DNA of 64,000 nt from Granulicella mallensis. GTDB taxonomy: Bacteria > Acidobacteriota > Terriglobia > Terriglobales > Acidobacteriaceae. The stretch covers positions 37,603 through 101,602 of the forward strand of contig NZ_JACHIO010000023.1 of assembly GCF_014203225.1 (NCBI RefSeq), read 5' to 3'. The position numbers and the translations under genes are program-made. This document shows, piece after piece, positions 51,989 through 60,668 of this stretch (its first letter is position 1; every line of letters starts with the position of its first letter). A model generated the notes under the pieces. The model had not been told where the DNA came from. It searched no databases and saw only the letters and a list, made by a program, of their open reading frames with translations.

Positions 51989-52290
51989 GCGAAATCAAAT
52001 TCTCCGATGTCCCCGAGAAATACCAAATAACCAACCAGCCAACCAACCAAGGAAGGCCCGGTATAAGCCTTTGTCTTTGCGGTGGATGCAGAAATTCGTT
52101 GTCAGCTTCGGCCCTAGCCGGGGTCGAGGGATACACCCAAATCAACCCTATCCCAAGGGGCGGGCGGTCGATTCGTCGATTCGCCCGCCAAAGGCCCGTC
52201 ATGGGTTCATCACAGACGAAACACAGAGGATTCAATATCCGCAGCGTCATTCTATCTCACTCTAAATCAGCAACTTGGAAAGGGGTGTGA
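51985..52290 (+). CDS. possible small protein, uncertain reading frame
   Basis: An ATGA overlap with the preceding gene suggests continued coupling. The first 20 codons look protein-like, but after the AACCAACC-type repeat (about 52030-52050) the +1 frame looks equally good, so this gene may be frameshifted. Low confidence. Confidence 0.35.
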   Translation: MSEIKFSDVPEKYQITNQPTNQGRPGISLCLCGGCRNSLSASALAGVEGYTQINPIPRGGRSIRRFARQRPVMGSSQTKHRGFNIRSVILSHSKSATWKGV

Positions 52291-52297
52291 CTCTAAC

Positions 52298-52534
52298 GTG
52301 ACCTATTCAAAATACCCCGACATCTCCGCGCATCTTGCCGTTCCACCCAAAAAACGCCTAGTCAGACTGAAGGATGCCGCCACCTACCTATGCGTTAGCC
52401 CTTGGAAGCTCCGCCGTCTTGTTTGGGAGCGTCGCCTGCCAGTGGTGCAGGACTGCGAAGGTTCTCCCTTTCTATTCGACCAGCGCGATCTTGATTCGTA
52501 TGTCGAAAGCCACAAACGAACCTTTCCGATCTGA
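52298..52534 (+). CDS. excisionase-like HTH protein (MerR/AlpA type)
   Basis: The 78-aa protein has a MerR-like helix-turn-helix: R-L-K-D-A-A-T-Y-L-C-V-S-P-W-K-L-R-R-L, then a wing ending F-D-Q-R-D-L-D-S-Y-V. Such small proteins act as excisionases or regulators beside tyrosine integrases, and the integrase gene lies 250 bp downstream. Confidence 0.75.
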   Translation: MTYSKYPDISAHLAVPPKKRLVRLKDAATYLCVSPWKLRRLVWERRLPVVQDCEGSPFLFDQRDLDSYVESHKRTFPI

Positions 52535-52575
52535 TTCGTGTTGACATCTAACCTAAGGCTAGGCAAGATAGAGGC

Positions 52576-52785
52576 ATGAAAAAGAATACAGCGGCACAGG
52601 CACTCGGGAAGTTGGGAGGAAAGGCAAGAGCAAACAGCTTGAGCGACTCCGAACTATCCGAGATTGGAAGAAAGGGCGCGGCGGCCCGGGCAAGCAAACT
52701 CAGTCCAGAAAAACGCTCAGAGATAGCGAGCAAAGCTGTACAGGCTCGCATAGCGAAACAGAAGGCAAAGGGAGGCAAAGCATGA
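52576..52785 (+). CDS. small basic Ala/Lys-rich protein (KGG-type)
   Basis: The 69-aa protein has three repeats of the form (A/K)-L-G-x-(L/K)-G-(G/A)-x-A-R-A and S-E-(I/L)-(G/A)-x-K-(G/A), with very high Ala, Lys and Ser content. It overlaps the integrase start by 4 nt (ATGA), so the pair is co-translated. Such proteins commonly accompany integrases; a DNA-binding role is possible but unproven. Confidence 0.65.
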   Translation: MKKNTAAQALGKLGGKARANSLSDSELSEIGRKGAAARASKLSPEKRSEIASKAVQARIAKQKAKGGKA

Positions 52786-53984
52786 CGACCAGACGCACCA
52801 AAGGCTCAGGAAGCATCTACAAGCGCCCGGACTCCGCCGTCTATTGGCTGAAGTACTCACGGCACGGCAAGCCCTATCGGGAATCCTCTGGCGAAACCGA
52901 TTTGCGGAAGGCAGAAAGGAAACTAAAAGTGAGACTATCCGAAATCACAACCGGGCAATTCATCGGCCCTCAAGCGGAGAGAATCAAGGTTGCCGAACTT
53001 GCGGATGATTTTCTACGCGAGTACCGCATCAATGAACGCAAGAGCATCGACGATGCAACGGCGCGTTGGAATCTCCACCTAAAGCCATTCTTCGGCCATT
53101 GGAAGGCCGTAGACGTGTCCAGCAACTCCATAAGCGAGTACATCGACCAGAGACAGCAGGAAGGCGCAAAGAACGCGACAATCAATCGTGAGGTTGCGGC
53201 CCTAAAGCGTATGTTTCGCCTTGGACAGCAATCGACCCCGGCGAAGGTTCTACGGATGCCGCACTTCCCTCATTTACGCGAAAACAACGTCCGCAAAGGA
53301 TTCCTTGAGGACAGCCAATATAACAAGCTGGTCGCAGGGACAGAGCTTTGGTTCCGCGCATTAGTCGAGTGCGGTCGTACATACGGCTGGCGGATCTCTG
53401 AATTGCTCACAATGAAGGTCGGACAAATCGACCTCTTACAGCGGGTCATTCGCCTTGACCCAGGCACGACGAAGAACAGCGACGGGCGGGAAGTTTTCCT
53501 AACCGATGCACTTCACTCGCTCTTGACCGCTTGCGTGACAGGCAAGGCTAAGGACGATGCGGTATTCACCCGGCCCAACGGTATCGCCGTGCGGAGCTTC
53601 CGTGATGCGTGGGAAAAGGCTTGCGTCAACGCGGGAGTCGGGCAATTTGTTTGCTATTCCTGTTCAAAGTCGATGTCGTCTGAATCGCCTTGCGGGAAGT
53701 GCAACGGCAAACGCGCCAAATATAGCGGCCTGATCTTCCACGATTTGCGGCGGACGGCAGCGCGAAACCTACGCCGTGCGGGTATCTCCGAAACCGTGAT
53801 TATGAAGATCGGCGGATGGCGTACTCGGAGCGTGTTTGAACGCTATGCAATCGTCAGCCGTGGGGACATTGTTGAGGCAATGCAAAAGCTGGAAACAAAT
53901 CGTCGTGAGACCGAACAAGGTCACGATATTGGTCACGTTGGCGAATCTGCGCCAAATAGCTCAACCCCGATCATCATCAACTAA
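52782..53984 (+). CDS. tyrosine-type site-specific integrase with zinc-ribbon insertion
   Basis: The 400-aa recombinase has an N-terminal SAM-like DNA-binding domain and a catalytic domain with the expected residues: R204 (G-W-R-I-S-E-L-L), K231, H320 and R323 (H-D-L-R-R), W346 at the usual H/W position and the nucleophile Y355 (F-E-R-Y). Between the two halves of the catalytic domain lies an insertion with two CxxC pairs (C291, C294, C304, C307), a probable zinc ribbon. It is co-translated with the KGG-type protein and ends 20 bp before the tRNA-Leu attachment site, so it should catalyse integration and excision there. Confidence 0.92.
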   Translation: MTTRRTKGSGSIYKRPDSAVYWLKYSRHGKPYRESSGETDLRKAERKLKVRLSEITTGQFIGPQAERIKVAELADDFLREYRINERKSIDDATARWNLHLKPFFGHWKAVDVSSNSISEYIDQRQQEGAKNATINREVAALKRMFRLGQQSTPAKVLRMPHFPHLRENNVRKGFLEDSQYNKLVAGTELWFRALVECGRTYGWRISELLTMKVGQIDLLQRVIRLDPGTTKNSDGREVFLTDALHSLLTACVTGKAKDDAVFTRPNGIAVRSFRDAWEKACVNAGVGQFVCYSCSKSMSSESPCGKCNGKRAKYSGLIFHDLRRTAARNLRRAGISETVIMKIGGWRTRSVFERYAIVSRGDIVEAMQKLETNRRETEQGHDIGHVGESAPNSSTPIIIN

Positions 53985-54004
53985 TGCGGTAGAATCAAGG
54001 TTTT

Positions 54005-54093
54005 TGGTGCCCGGAGGGGGACTTGAACCCCCACGACCGTTTAAGGTCTGCGGATTTTAAGTCCGCTGTGTCTGCCGATTTCACCATCCGGGC
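54005..54093 (-). tRNA. tRNA-Leu(UAA), island integration site (copy C)
   Basis: On the minus strand the acceptor GCCCGGA pairs with TCCGGGC, followed by A and an encoded CCA. The anticodon stem GCGGA/TCCGC carries the loop CTTAAAA, so the anticodon is TAA. A long variable arm (GACC...GGTC) marks a class II tRNA. The 3' 57 bases serve as attachment core C and are repeated at 46593-46649 and, degraded, at 43031-43082. Confidence 0.95.
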
Positions 54094-54138
54094 GCGCTTT
54101 GAAGTTCGCATTCTTATCGTATCGCAGGCAGCGCCACC

Positions 54139-56544
54139 TTATGGCTTCCCTGAGTAAACGGCGCGATACAGCTCGCGATTACGCAGAATTCCCTGCACAT
54201 ACTCACGCGTCTCGGTATACGGAATGGACTCCACCCACTCCGGAATATCCTTGTAGTCGTTCGTCGCAATCCACTGCCGCACCGGCAGGTCGCCCGCGTT
54301 GTATGCGGCCAGCGCATATTCGATCTGCCCACTATAGCGGTCGATCGACTTCTTCAGATCGATCGTTCCAAGCCGAAGATTGATGGAAGGGTTCAACAGG
54401 TCGGACGTCGTAAGATGACGATCGCCTGTCTGCTTCGCCAGCGATTTCCCAACCGACGGCAGCAGCTGCATCAGACCATACGCATTCGCCTTGCTCACCG
54501 CACCGGGATTGAACTCCGACTCCTGGCGAATCAAGGACGCCACAAGATAAGGATCGAGTCCGTTGATCTGTGCGTTGCTCGAAAGCTCCTGCCAGTAGGG
54601 CCGCGGGAAGACCAGCTGCCAGTAGACCATCGGCACCTCTGCAACAGGCAGCGAGAAGAACGGCAGGCCGCTGCGCTTCATCGCCTGCAGCGCGCGCGTG
54701 TTCTCGCCAAAGCTCTCGTAGATCTCCGCCTCAGCCAGCGCACCCCATTGCGAAGAGGTCTCGCTCAACTGAATCTCCGGACGGATGTACTCATTCAGCG
54801 CGGCGTTTGCCAGCAGACGAGCCTTGATCAGGTGCGGATCGTTCTCCGGCAGCGAGTCCGTCAGCTCCGGATCGTTGACAAGCCGCACAGAGGCCAGCGC
54901 TACAGCAGGTTCCGGCGTCGTGCGGTTCCCCAGCACGGCGATCCTCTGCCGCGCCAACATCGCATAGTAGCTGTTCACATAAGACGCATCGAGTGTCTTG
55001 TAATAGTTGATCGCCTGCCCGAAGTTGCCCTCGACATCCTCATACATGCGGCCGCGCCAGTAGAGCGCGCCAGGGATCTCCGTGCCGGCGGGATAGTTCG
55101 TAATCTGCTCATCCATCAGTCGTGCGGCGTCGCCATAATGCCGCAGGCGATAGCTCAGCCAGGCGGCGCGCCAATGCGCGTTCGGCGCATACGTGCTACG
55201 CGGAAAGTGCTGGCCCAGCAGGGTGTACTCTTCAATCGCATGTGCCGAATCGCGCTTGAGCAGGTACATGTTGCCACCCGAGTACAGCGCCTCTTCCAGC
55301 CAGCGGCTCTGCGGATACTGTGACAGCATCTGCTGCACCAGCCGGTCGTGCTCGTCGGTCCTGCCCTCGTTGCGGGCCAGCTCCGACTGCAGATACATCT
55401 TCAGCGCGGCGCTGTCGTCGCCCGTCACCGGCAGATGATCTACATCTCCACGGCTCAGCTTCTTCAGCCGCAGGTCGCAGACGGCGGCATAGATCTCCAG
55501 CGCATCACGGTCAGCGCTCGAGAGTTCGCTGTCATTCTTCTGCAGCGCGCGATACTCCTGCTCTGCAATGTCGTAGTGCTTCGCGTTGAACATCGCATCG
55601 GCATGCTGCTTGCGTTCCGCCGCGGTCAGCGGCACATTCATCGCAGCAAGCTGGGTCTTCGCTCCGGCGGCCTCGTTGCTCAGCGGGTCGCGGATATAGA
55701 GCCCGCGATAGAGAGCCGCCGCCTGCTGAGTGTTGCCGCTGGCCTGGTAGGCCTTGGCCAGCGTGAAACGGAAGTCTACGTGGCTTCCAGCCGGCTCGGA
55801 CTGAAGCGGCAGCAGCACCTGCAGCGCACTGGCCGGATCGTTGTTCCCGAGATAGGCGTTCGCCAGCAGAATCGGCGCAGTGGGCACAAACAGGCTCCCC
55901 GGATGCCGCTCCGCAAAGTGATCCAGCAACGCATAGGCATCGCTCGCCCGGTTGCCCTGCACCGCCGCCTGAGCCCCGAGGTAGTCGGCATAATCATCCA
56001 GTGACTGACCACGCTGTCCTGCCTGCCGGAACGCGCTCTCCGCCTCCGCATAGCGGTGGTCCAACATATAGGCGTGTCCAACCGAAAGGTCCGCTGCCGC
56101 ACCGGCCTCCCCCGAGTGCGACGACGCATAGCCGAGCACACCGTTGTAGGCTGCCGCACTCCGAGTCGCGATGAGCTGCTGCGCCATGGGCCGAAGCTGC
56201 GCGGACGCCGTAAAAGCCAGCGTAAGCCGCCGGCTCTCCGCCGTGGGCGCCACTTCAACCCTCATGCGTGCGTGATGGCCCTTTGAAACCACAACTTCGC
56301 GATTTCTGCCACGCGCGTTCTTCCCCCTGGCTCCCTTTGCCGATGCCTTACGGCTCGTTCCCCGGCCTGCCTGAGAAGCGTGCGAAGTTGTTTTAGATCT
56401 GTGAGTTGCAACCAAACCCGAAGCCTTTTTCTTATGTTTGCTGGAGGTTTGCGCCGAGACAACACTCGTGTTTGCCAGCACAGCCAGCAATCCTATCGCG
56501 ACAAATCTGACGCCCCACCACCTACCGCTCATGCTGTCCATCAT
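54139..56544 (-). CDS. soluble lytic murein transglycosylase with TPR domain (Slt-like)
   Basis: The 801-aa protein has a signal peptide ending S-V-V-S-A-Q and a basic N-terminal linker. About 500 residues of TPR-like helical repeats follow (A-L-Q-V-L-L-P-L, A-A-A-L-Y-R-G-L and similar). The C-terminal lysozyme-like SLT domain has the catalytic glutamate in R-Q-E-S-E-F-N-P, then Y-G-L-M-Q-L-L-P and A-L-A-A-Y-N-A-G. It cleaves peptidoglycan glycan strands with formation of anhydro-muropeptides. The start at 56544 avoids overlap with the divergent sigma-factor gene; the frame extends to 57102 but that part is antisense to sigma coding sequence. Confidence 0.9.
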   Translation of the reverse strand: MMDSMSGRWWGVRFVAIGLLAVLANTSVVSAQTSSKHKKKASGLVATHRSKTTSHASQAGRGTSRKASAKGARGKNARGRNREVVVSKGHHARMRVEVAPTAESRRLTLAFTASAQLRPMAQQLIATRSAAAYNGVLGYASSHSGEAGAAADLSVGHAYMLDHRYAEAESAFRQAGQRGQSLDDYADYLGAQAAVQGNRASDAYALLDHFAERHPGSLFVPTAPILLANAYLGNNDPASALQVLLPLQSEPAGSHVDFRFTLAKAYQASGNTQQAAALYRGLYIRDPLSNEAAGAKTQLAAMNVPLTAAERKQHADAMFNAKHYDIAEQEYRALQKNDSELSSADRDALEIYAAVCDLRLKKLSRGDVDHLPVTGDDSAALKMYLQSELARNEGRTDEHDRLVQQMLSQYPQSRWLEEALYSGGNMYLLKRDSAHAIEEYTLLGQHFPRSTYAPNAHWRAAWLSYRLRHYGDAARLMDEQITNYPAGTEIPGALYWRGRMYEDVEGNFGQAINYYKTLDASYVNSYYAMLARQRIAVLGNRTTPEPAVALASVRLVNDPELTDSLPENDPHLIKARLLANAALNEYIRPEIQLSETSSQWGALAEAEIYESFGENTRALQAMKRSGLPFFSLPVAEVPMVYWQLVFPRPYWQELSSNAQINGLDPYLVASLIRQESEFNPGAVSKANAYGLMQLLPSVGKSLAKQTGDRHLTTSDLLNPSINLRLGTIDLKKSIDRYSGQIEYALAAYNAGDLPVRQWIATNDYKDIPEWVESIPYTETREYVQGILRNRELYRAVYSGKP

Positions 56545-56652
56545 CTCTTTAGACTTTAAGGCGCAAACGCTCCTTGTGCCTTTCTGACCTGAAGCTGCGC
56601 GAACCATGCGAGGTAACTGGCCCGCGTCCTGTACACTTACAAGCAACGCACT

Positions 56653-57324
56653 ATGGCTGTTCAAACCCAATCCACTACGGAAGACCTGACCGACCTGCCG
56701 CCTGAAATCGCTGCGACGCTGCAGGCGGAGCCTCCCCATCCGGACCTTGAGCTCGTCGAACGCGCCAAGGCGGGGGATACGAGCGCCTTCGAGCAGCTCG
56801 TCCGGCAATATGACCGCCAGATCTTCCGCACCGCCCAGCACATCACGCAGAACCGCGAAGACGCTGAAGATATTACCCAGGACGTCTTCTTCAAGGCCTT
56901 CCAGAAGCTCGACCAGTTCCAGGGAAACTCCAAGTTTTCCACATGGCTGGTTAGAATCGCCGTCAATGAGAGCCTGATGCGGCTGCGGAAGCGGAAAACC
57001 TCCAAAACGGTCTCCATGGACCAGGATGTCCAGACCGACGAGGGCTCGATCCCCCGGGATTTCGCCGAGTGGAGGCCCAATCCGGAGCAAAATTACTCCC
57101 AATCGGAGCTCGCGGAGATCCTGCGCAAAACAATTGCAGGTTTGCCCCCAGGATTTCGCACCGTTTTCACGTTGCGCGACATCGAAAACTTGTCGACCGA
57201 AGAGACTGCGGAGGCGCTCGGACTGAGCGTCCCGGCAGTCAAGTCACGATTGCTGCGTGCTCGCCTGCAACTTCGCGAGCGTCTCAGCCGTTACTTTCGG
57301 AAGACGAAAGAAGGCTCCAAGTGA
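56653..57324 (+). CDS. RpoE-like ECF sigma factor
   Basis: The 223-aa protein has region 2 (Y-D-R-Q-I-F-R-T-A and D-A-E-D-I-T-Q-D-V-F-F-K-A-F), an aromatic/polar region (F-S-T-W-L-V-R-I-A) and region 4 (L-P-P-G-F-R-T-V-F-T-L-R-D-I-E-x-L-S-T-E-E-T-A). It is the type of ECF sigma factor paired with a small zinc anti-sigma factor, which indeed follows with overlapping GTGA. It is divergent from the lytic transglycosylase, so it may respond to envelope stress. That is an inference. Confidence 0.92.
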   Translation: MAVQTQSTTEDLTDLPPEIAATLQAEPPHPDLELVERAKAGDTSAFEQLVRQYDRQIFRTAQHITQNREDAEDITQDVFFKAFQKLDQFQGNSKFSTWLVRIAVNESLMRLRKRKTSKTVSMDQDVQTDEGSIPRDFAEWRPNPEQNYSQSELAEILRKTIAGLPPGFRTVFTLRDIENLSTEETAEALGLSVPAVKSRLLRARLQLRERLSRYFRKTKEGSK

Positions 57325-57566
57325 ATTGCACGGATTTTCTAGCCAAACTAACCGACTACTTCGACGGACAGATCATCGACGCCGAGCTGCTTGCGGAAGT
57401 CAAAGAACACCTCGGCACGTGCCATCACTGCGAGGTCGTGGTCGACACGACGCGCAAGACCATCGACGTCTATCGAGGTCACCAGCCCTATGAGTTCCCT
57501 GAAGAGCTCTCCGAGCGGCTGCGCGCAGCCGTCATGACCCGATGCAAAGCATCGGTCAGCAAATAA
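57321..57566 (+). CDS. zinc-finger anti-sigma factor
   Basis: The 81-aa protein starts with GTG overlapping the sigma stop codon (GTGA). It contains the H-L-G-T-C-H-H-C zinc-binding motif of ZAS anti-sigma factors (zf-HC2), with no transmembrane segment, so it would act in the cytoplasm. The coupling ensures co-production with the sigma factor. Confidence 0.85.
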   Translation: MNCTDFLAKLTDYFDGQIIDAELLAEVKEHLGTCHHCEVVVDTTRKTIDVYRGHQPYEFPEELSERLRAAVMTRCKASVSK

Positions 57567-57740
57567 ACCTTCGCGACATCAGAGCGGCCCTGAAGAGAAC
57601 GTGCGCCGGACTCTCCGCTCGCAAACTCGTTGCTCGTCGCTCTTAAACGCCCCGCACCGCCAGAGCTTTCGGTTGCCCACCCGACGCCATAGCTGACTCA
57701 CACAAGGCTGGCGGCAACTCCTGGTCCTACCGCACCACTC

Positions 57741-57776
57741 AACAGAAGAGGCGGCCCGAAGGCCGCCTCTTCTGTT
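57741..57776. terminator. bidirectional terminator
   Basis: A 16-bp perfect stem (AACAGAAGAGGCGGCC with GGCCGCCTCTTCTGTT, CGAA loop) lies between the convergent anti-sigma and secreted-protein genes and could end both transcripts. Confidence 0.85.
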
Positions 57777-57793
57777 GTCCAAAGAACGCTTGA

Positions 57794-58759
57794 CTACTTG
57801 ACTACCGACTGGAACAGCGGCGAGCCCAGAAGGCTGGCAAACTGGCCATCTGAGGAAGAAAAGTCCACGGTCAGCGTACCGGCGGCGGAGTCGATCTTCG
57901 TCTCATCCATCGCCGACTTCTCGATAGGTGAACCCGAGGTCTGCTTCATGATGGCTACCCCCTTCATCAGGGTCGCCACGGTCGCGGCCGTAATCGTGTC
58001 CGACATCACAACCGACATATTGAAGCGAACACCGTTGGTGAATTCCATCGTGTAGCGAGAGCTCTTCATACGGTTCTTCACCGTATCGTAGTCCGCCAAC
58101 TGAGCAGCCTCGCCCAGGGCGCTCTTCATCATGGTCTGAGTACCCTTCTGGTCCAGCAGGCTCCAGACGGCGCGATTGTCCACAATCGCCATCTCGTTCA
58201 TCATGTCGCTGTTCTGCAGGAAGTTGGGGGTCAAACCGTCACGTGCATCCAGCGCAGCCTTCACAGCCTCGTGGTCGCCGAAGACCATCGTCGTCTGGTT
58301 GAGGAACACGACGCTCATGCCGCCCGCGCCCATGGGATAGACGCTGTTGTTGCGGATCATCATCGGCTTGGTCTTCTGCTTGGCAAAGTTGGCCAAAATC
58401 GTCTGGGTTTGGAACTGCCCCTGCGCCACGCCAACGATTCGTGTACCGGCTCCGCCGGGTGCATTGAAGGCCGCAAAGGCCAGTGTCTCGGCATCCTGGT
58501 CGACCTTGAGTCCTGAGGTCTTCAGCGCCGTCTCCAGCCGCTTCAACTCTGGCGGCAGCACGCGATCCTTCAACTGCATCGCCGCGGGAGAGTTCTGCAT
58601 GGCCCTGTAGTCGACCACGATAATTTGCTGCACATCCTTCGGAATCGACGACCGCGCATCCCCACCCAGTTGGGCAGCCTGGACCGCCATCGGTGCCATT
58701 GCCATAGCCGCCATTGCGGCTACCGCCGTTCCGTACTTCCAATTCTTCCAGATCGTCAC
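57794..58759 (-). CDS. secreted hypothetical protein, possible surface or matrix factor
   Basis: The protein is about 321 aa with a signal peptide (A-A-M-A-A-M-A-M-A-P) ending Q-A-A-Q. A GTG at 58759 is preferred as start because GGAGAG lies 7 nt upstream; the frame stays open to 58849. The mature part has regular alternating sequence and many Met residues, but no family or catalytic motif was recognised. Confidence 0.7.
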   Translation of the reverse strand: MTIWKNWKYGTAVAAMAAMAMAPMAVQAAQLGGDARSSIPKDVQQIIVVDYRAMQNSPAAMQLKDRVLPPELKRLETALKTSGLKVDQDAETLAFAAFNAPGGAGTRIVGVAQGQFQTQTILANFAKQKTKPMMIRNNSVYPMGAGGMSVVFLNQTTMVFGDHEAVKAALDARDGLTPNFLQNSDMMNEMAIVDNRAVWSLLDQKGTQTMMKSALGEAAQLADYDTVKNRMKSSRYTMEFTNGVRFNMSVVMSDTITAATVATLMKGVAIMKQTSGSPIEKSAMDETKIDSAAGTLTVDFSSSDGQFASLLGSPLFQSVVK

Positions 58760-58856
58760 GTTTGTGCTCTCCAAAAGGCGCGCGATTCCGCGCACCCGTC
58801 TTATTCTTGCGTGAATCCACCCGAGCCGCAAGCGAAATCTCCGGTGCAATCTGGCT

Positions 58857-59831
58857 CTATGGCCAGTCCAACGGCTGTTTCAGCCGCCGCTCGAGCACCT
58901 TTCGCTCTGGATCGAAGTTAATGGTTTGACGTACCCACTCGGCGTTCGGCTCATAGGCTTCTTCAGGAATTAACCCAATCACCTCGCCTTCGCCGATCTC
59001 AGCACCATGCCGCTTTGCGACCTCTTCCACCGTCGCATGGACCTTGGTCATCGGTGTCCGCTGAAAATCGGTGATGTTCATGCTCACCTGGGCCCGGCCA
59101 TTGGCCATGACGCCCATCGCCTTCACCCCGAACAAACCGCCGTTCGACGCTCGAATCTCCCGCGCAATCGCCCGCGCCAGGCTTACATCCGGCTGCTGCA
59201 GGTAGATATTGTAAGCAATCAGAAACTTACGAGCCCCCACGGCACTGGCCCCCGCAGTCGAGTGCAGCTCCGGACCGCCGATATCTGGCCGCCGAGTCGC
59301 ATCCTTGACCGATTCGCGCAGCAACCCCTCGAACTGGCCCCGGCGCACATCTTCGAGATTCACTCGGTCAGGCCTCGCGGCGGCAGCCTCGTAGAAATAC
59401 ACCGGCACCCCAAACCGCCGCCAGATGGCCATCCCCGCCTGCCGGGCCAGCATGACGCACTGCACCAGGGAGAGCCCGCTCACCGGAACGAAAGGAACCA
59501 CATCCGCCGCTCCGATACGAGGATGCACCCCCGTCTGCTGTGTCAGGTCGATCAACTGAGCCGCCTTGCCGACTCCTCGCACGGCAGCCTCGACGACGGC
59601 CTCCGGAGAACCGGCAATCGTCACCACGGAGCGGTTGTGGTCCGCATCCCGCGACCAGTCCAGCAGGTGTACCCCGTCGACGCGCATCGCGCGGATGATC
59701 GCCTCCAGCGTTCCCGCGTCGAGCCCCTCCGAAAAGTTCGGAACGCACTCGATAATCTGCGGTACTGTCGATGCCTCTCCGTTGCTGTGCTTTTCGTCTG
59801 TCAACTCGTCCTTAGCTTTTCTTGTTGTCAT
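58857..59831 (-). CDS. ftcD: glutamate formimidoyltransferase (FTCD N-domain)
   Basis: The 324-aa protein matches the formiminotransferase family: I-I-E-C-V-P-N-F-S-E-G at the start, D-H-N-R-S-V-V-T, and H-P-R-I-G-A-A-D-V-V-P-F with the catalytic-type His. It transfers a formimino group from formiminoglutamate to tetrahydrofolate in histidine breakdown. It lacks a cyclodeaminase domain, the usual bacterial form. No other hut genes are in the window. Confidence 0.92.
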   Translation of the reverse strand: MTTRKAKDELTDEKHSNGEASTVPQIIECVPNFSEGLDAGTLEAIIRAMRVDGVHLLDWSRDADHNRSVVTIAGSPEAVVEAAVRGVGKAAQLIDLTQQTGVHPRIGAADVVPFVPVSGLSLVQCVMLARQAGMAIWRRFGVPVYFYEAAAARPDRVNLEDVRRGQFEGLLRESVKDATRRPDIGGPELHSTAGASAVGARKFLIAYNIYLQQPDVSLARAIAREIRASNGGLFGVKAMGVMANGRAQVSMNITDFQRTPMTKVHATVEEVAKRHGAEIGEGEVIGLIPEEAYEPNAEWVRQTINFDPERKVLERRLKQPLDWP

Positions 59832-59866
59832 TCCCGAAGGGAATCTGCTTCCTTACCGTGCGACAG

Positions 59867-60598
59867 CTACTTCCACCAGCTATAGCCAATCGACATCTGC
59901 AGGCTCACATTGACGCCCGGGTTCTTATCTCCGAGGCTGGCGCTCGAGACGTGCACCGCATTGGCGCTGAAGTCGATCGAGCGGCGCGGTTTGACGAAGT
60001 AGTGAACGCCCGCGCCTCCCTGCGGCGTAAAGTTCCACACGCTGGTGTTCGCCTGCGGTCCTGTCTGAGTCGGGTCGCCCGCATTCAGGTTGCCCACAGC
60101 CGGATACTTATGGTTCGTCCAGACCACACCGCCTGCCGCCTGCACCCACGGCATGAGACGCCGGCCGTGCGTGAAGTTCCAACGCACCATGATCGGCGTG
60201 ATGCTGGCTCCTGTATAGGTGCCGCCTACCGTATAGGGATTGCTGCACTGGGCCGCAACTGTCGCGCCCGTCGGGCAAGCGAGCCGCTGAAACTTCGGCG
60301 TATACGACTGCCAGAACGGAAAGACTTCGACGGCATATTCAACGTTTCCCTTGAACAGCCCCGTGCCGATCTCCGGGGTAAGGATCTTGCCGGCGTGTCC
60401 GCCGACGAGCAGGAAGCTGTAGTCGGTCCGGTCCTGCAGACCTACGCCGCCCTGCAGCAGCGCGCCATACTCCCACGAGGTATTCGAGGCGGCATCCGCC
60501 ACCGGCGAGGTGGCCAGATGAGCCTGGGCTCCGGCTGGTACGCCGATTGCCAGCGCAAACACACATACGACACGACCCACGAACTGCTCAAACTTCAT
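59867..60598 (-). CDS. PagL-like outer-membrane lipid A deacylase
   Basis: The 243-aa protein has a signal peptide and GGAGTGGA before the ATG at 60598. It alternates residues like an eight-strand barrel and ends with the PagL signature H-V-S-S-A-S-L-G-D-K-N-P-G-V-N, including the catalytic His and Ser, then Y-S-W-W-K. PagL removes the 3-O acyl chain of lipid A. An insertion of about 30 residues between barrel strands is longer than in Pseudomonas PagL. Enzymatic activity is not proven. Confidence 0.75.
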   Translation of the reverse strand: MKFEQFVGRVVCVFALAIGVPAGAQAHLATSPVADAASNTSWEYGALLQGGVGLQDRTDYSFLLVGGHAGKILTPEIGTGLFKGNVEYAVEVFPFWQSYTPKFQRLACPTGATVAAQCSNPYTVGGTYTGASITPIMVRWNFTHGRRLMPWVQAAGGVVWTNHKYPAVGNLNAGDPTQTGPQANTSVWNFTPQGGAGVHYFVKPRRSIDFSANAVHVSSASLGDKNPGVNVSLQMSIGYSWWK

Positions 60599-60668
60599 TC
60601 CACTCCTCACAATCGAAAGCCGCCATTGGATGGCGGCTTTCGCATCTTCCAGACATGAGATGCACTGG

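Larger units (their letters stand above)
43031..54061. mobile_element. composite genomic island at tRNA-Leu(UAA), about 11 kb
   Basis: Three direct copies of the tRNA-Leu 3' end (A 43031-43082, B 46593-46649, C 54005-54061) divide the island into a 3.5-kb and a 7.4-kb segment. B and C match over 57 bp with one mismatch; A is more degraded. The tyrosine integrase ends 20 bp from C, the standard layout for tRNA-integrating elements. The right segment (B-C) has an excisionase-like gene and looks recent. The left segment (A-B) has no integrase and is probably older. Whether the element is still mobile is unknown. Confidence 0.85.

Noticed and set aside
56545..57102. N-terminal extension of the lytic transglycosylase frame
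   Set aside because: It is antisense to the sigma factor; the signal peptide starts at 56544.
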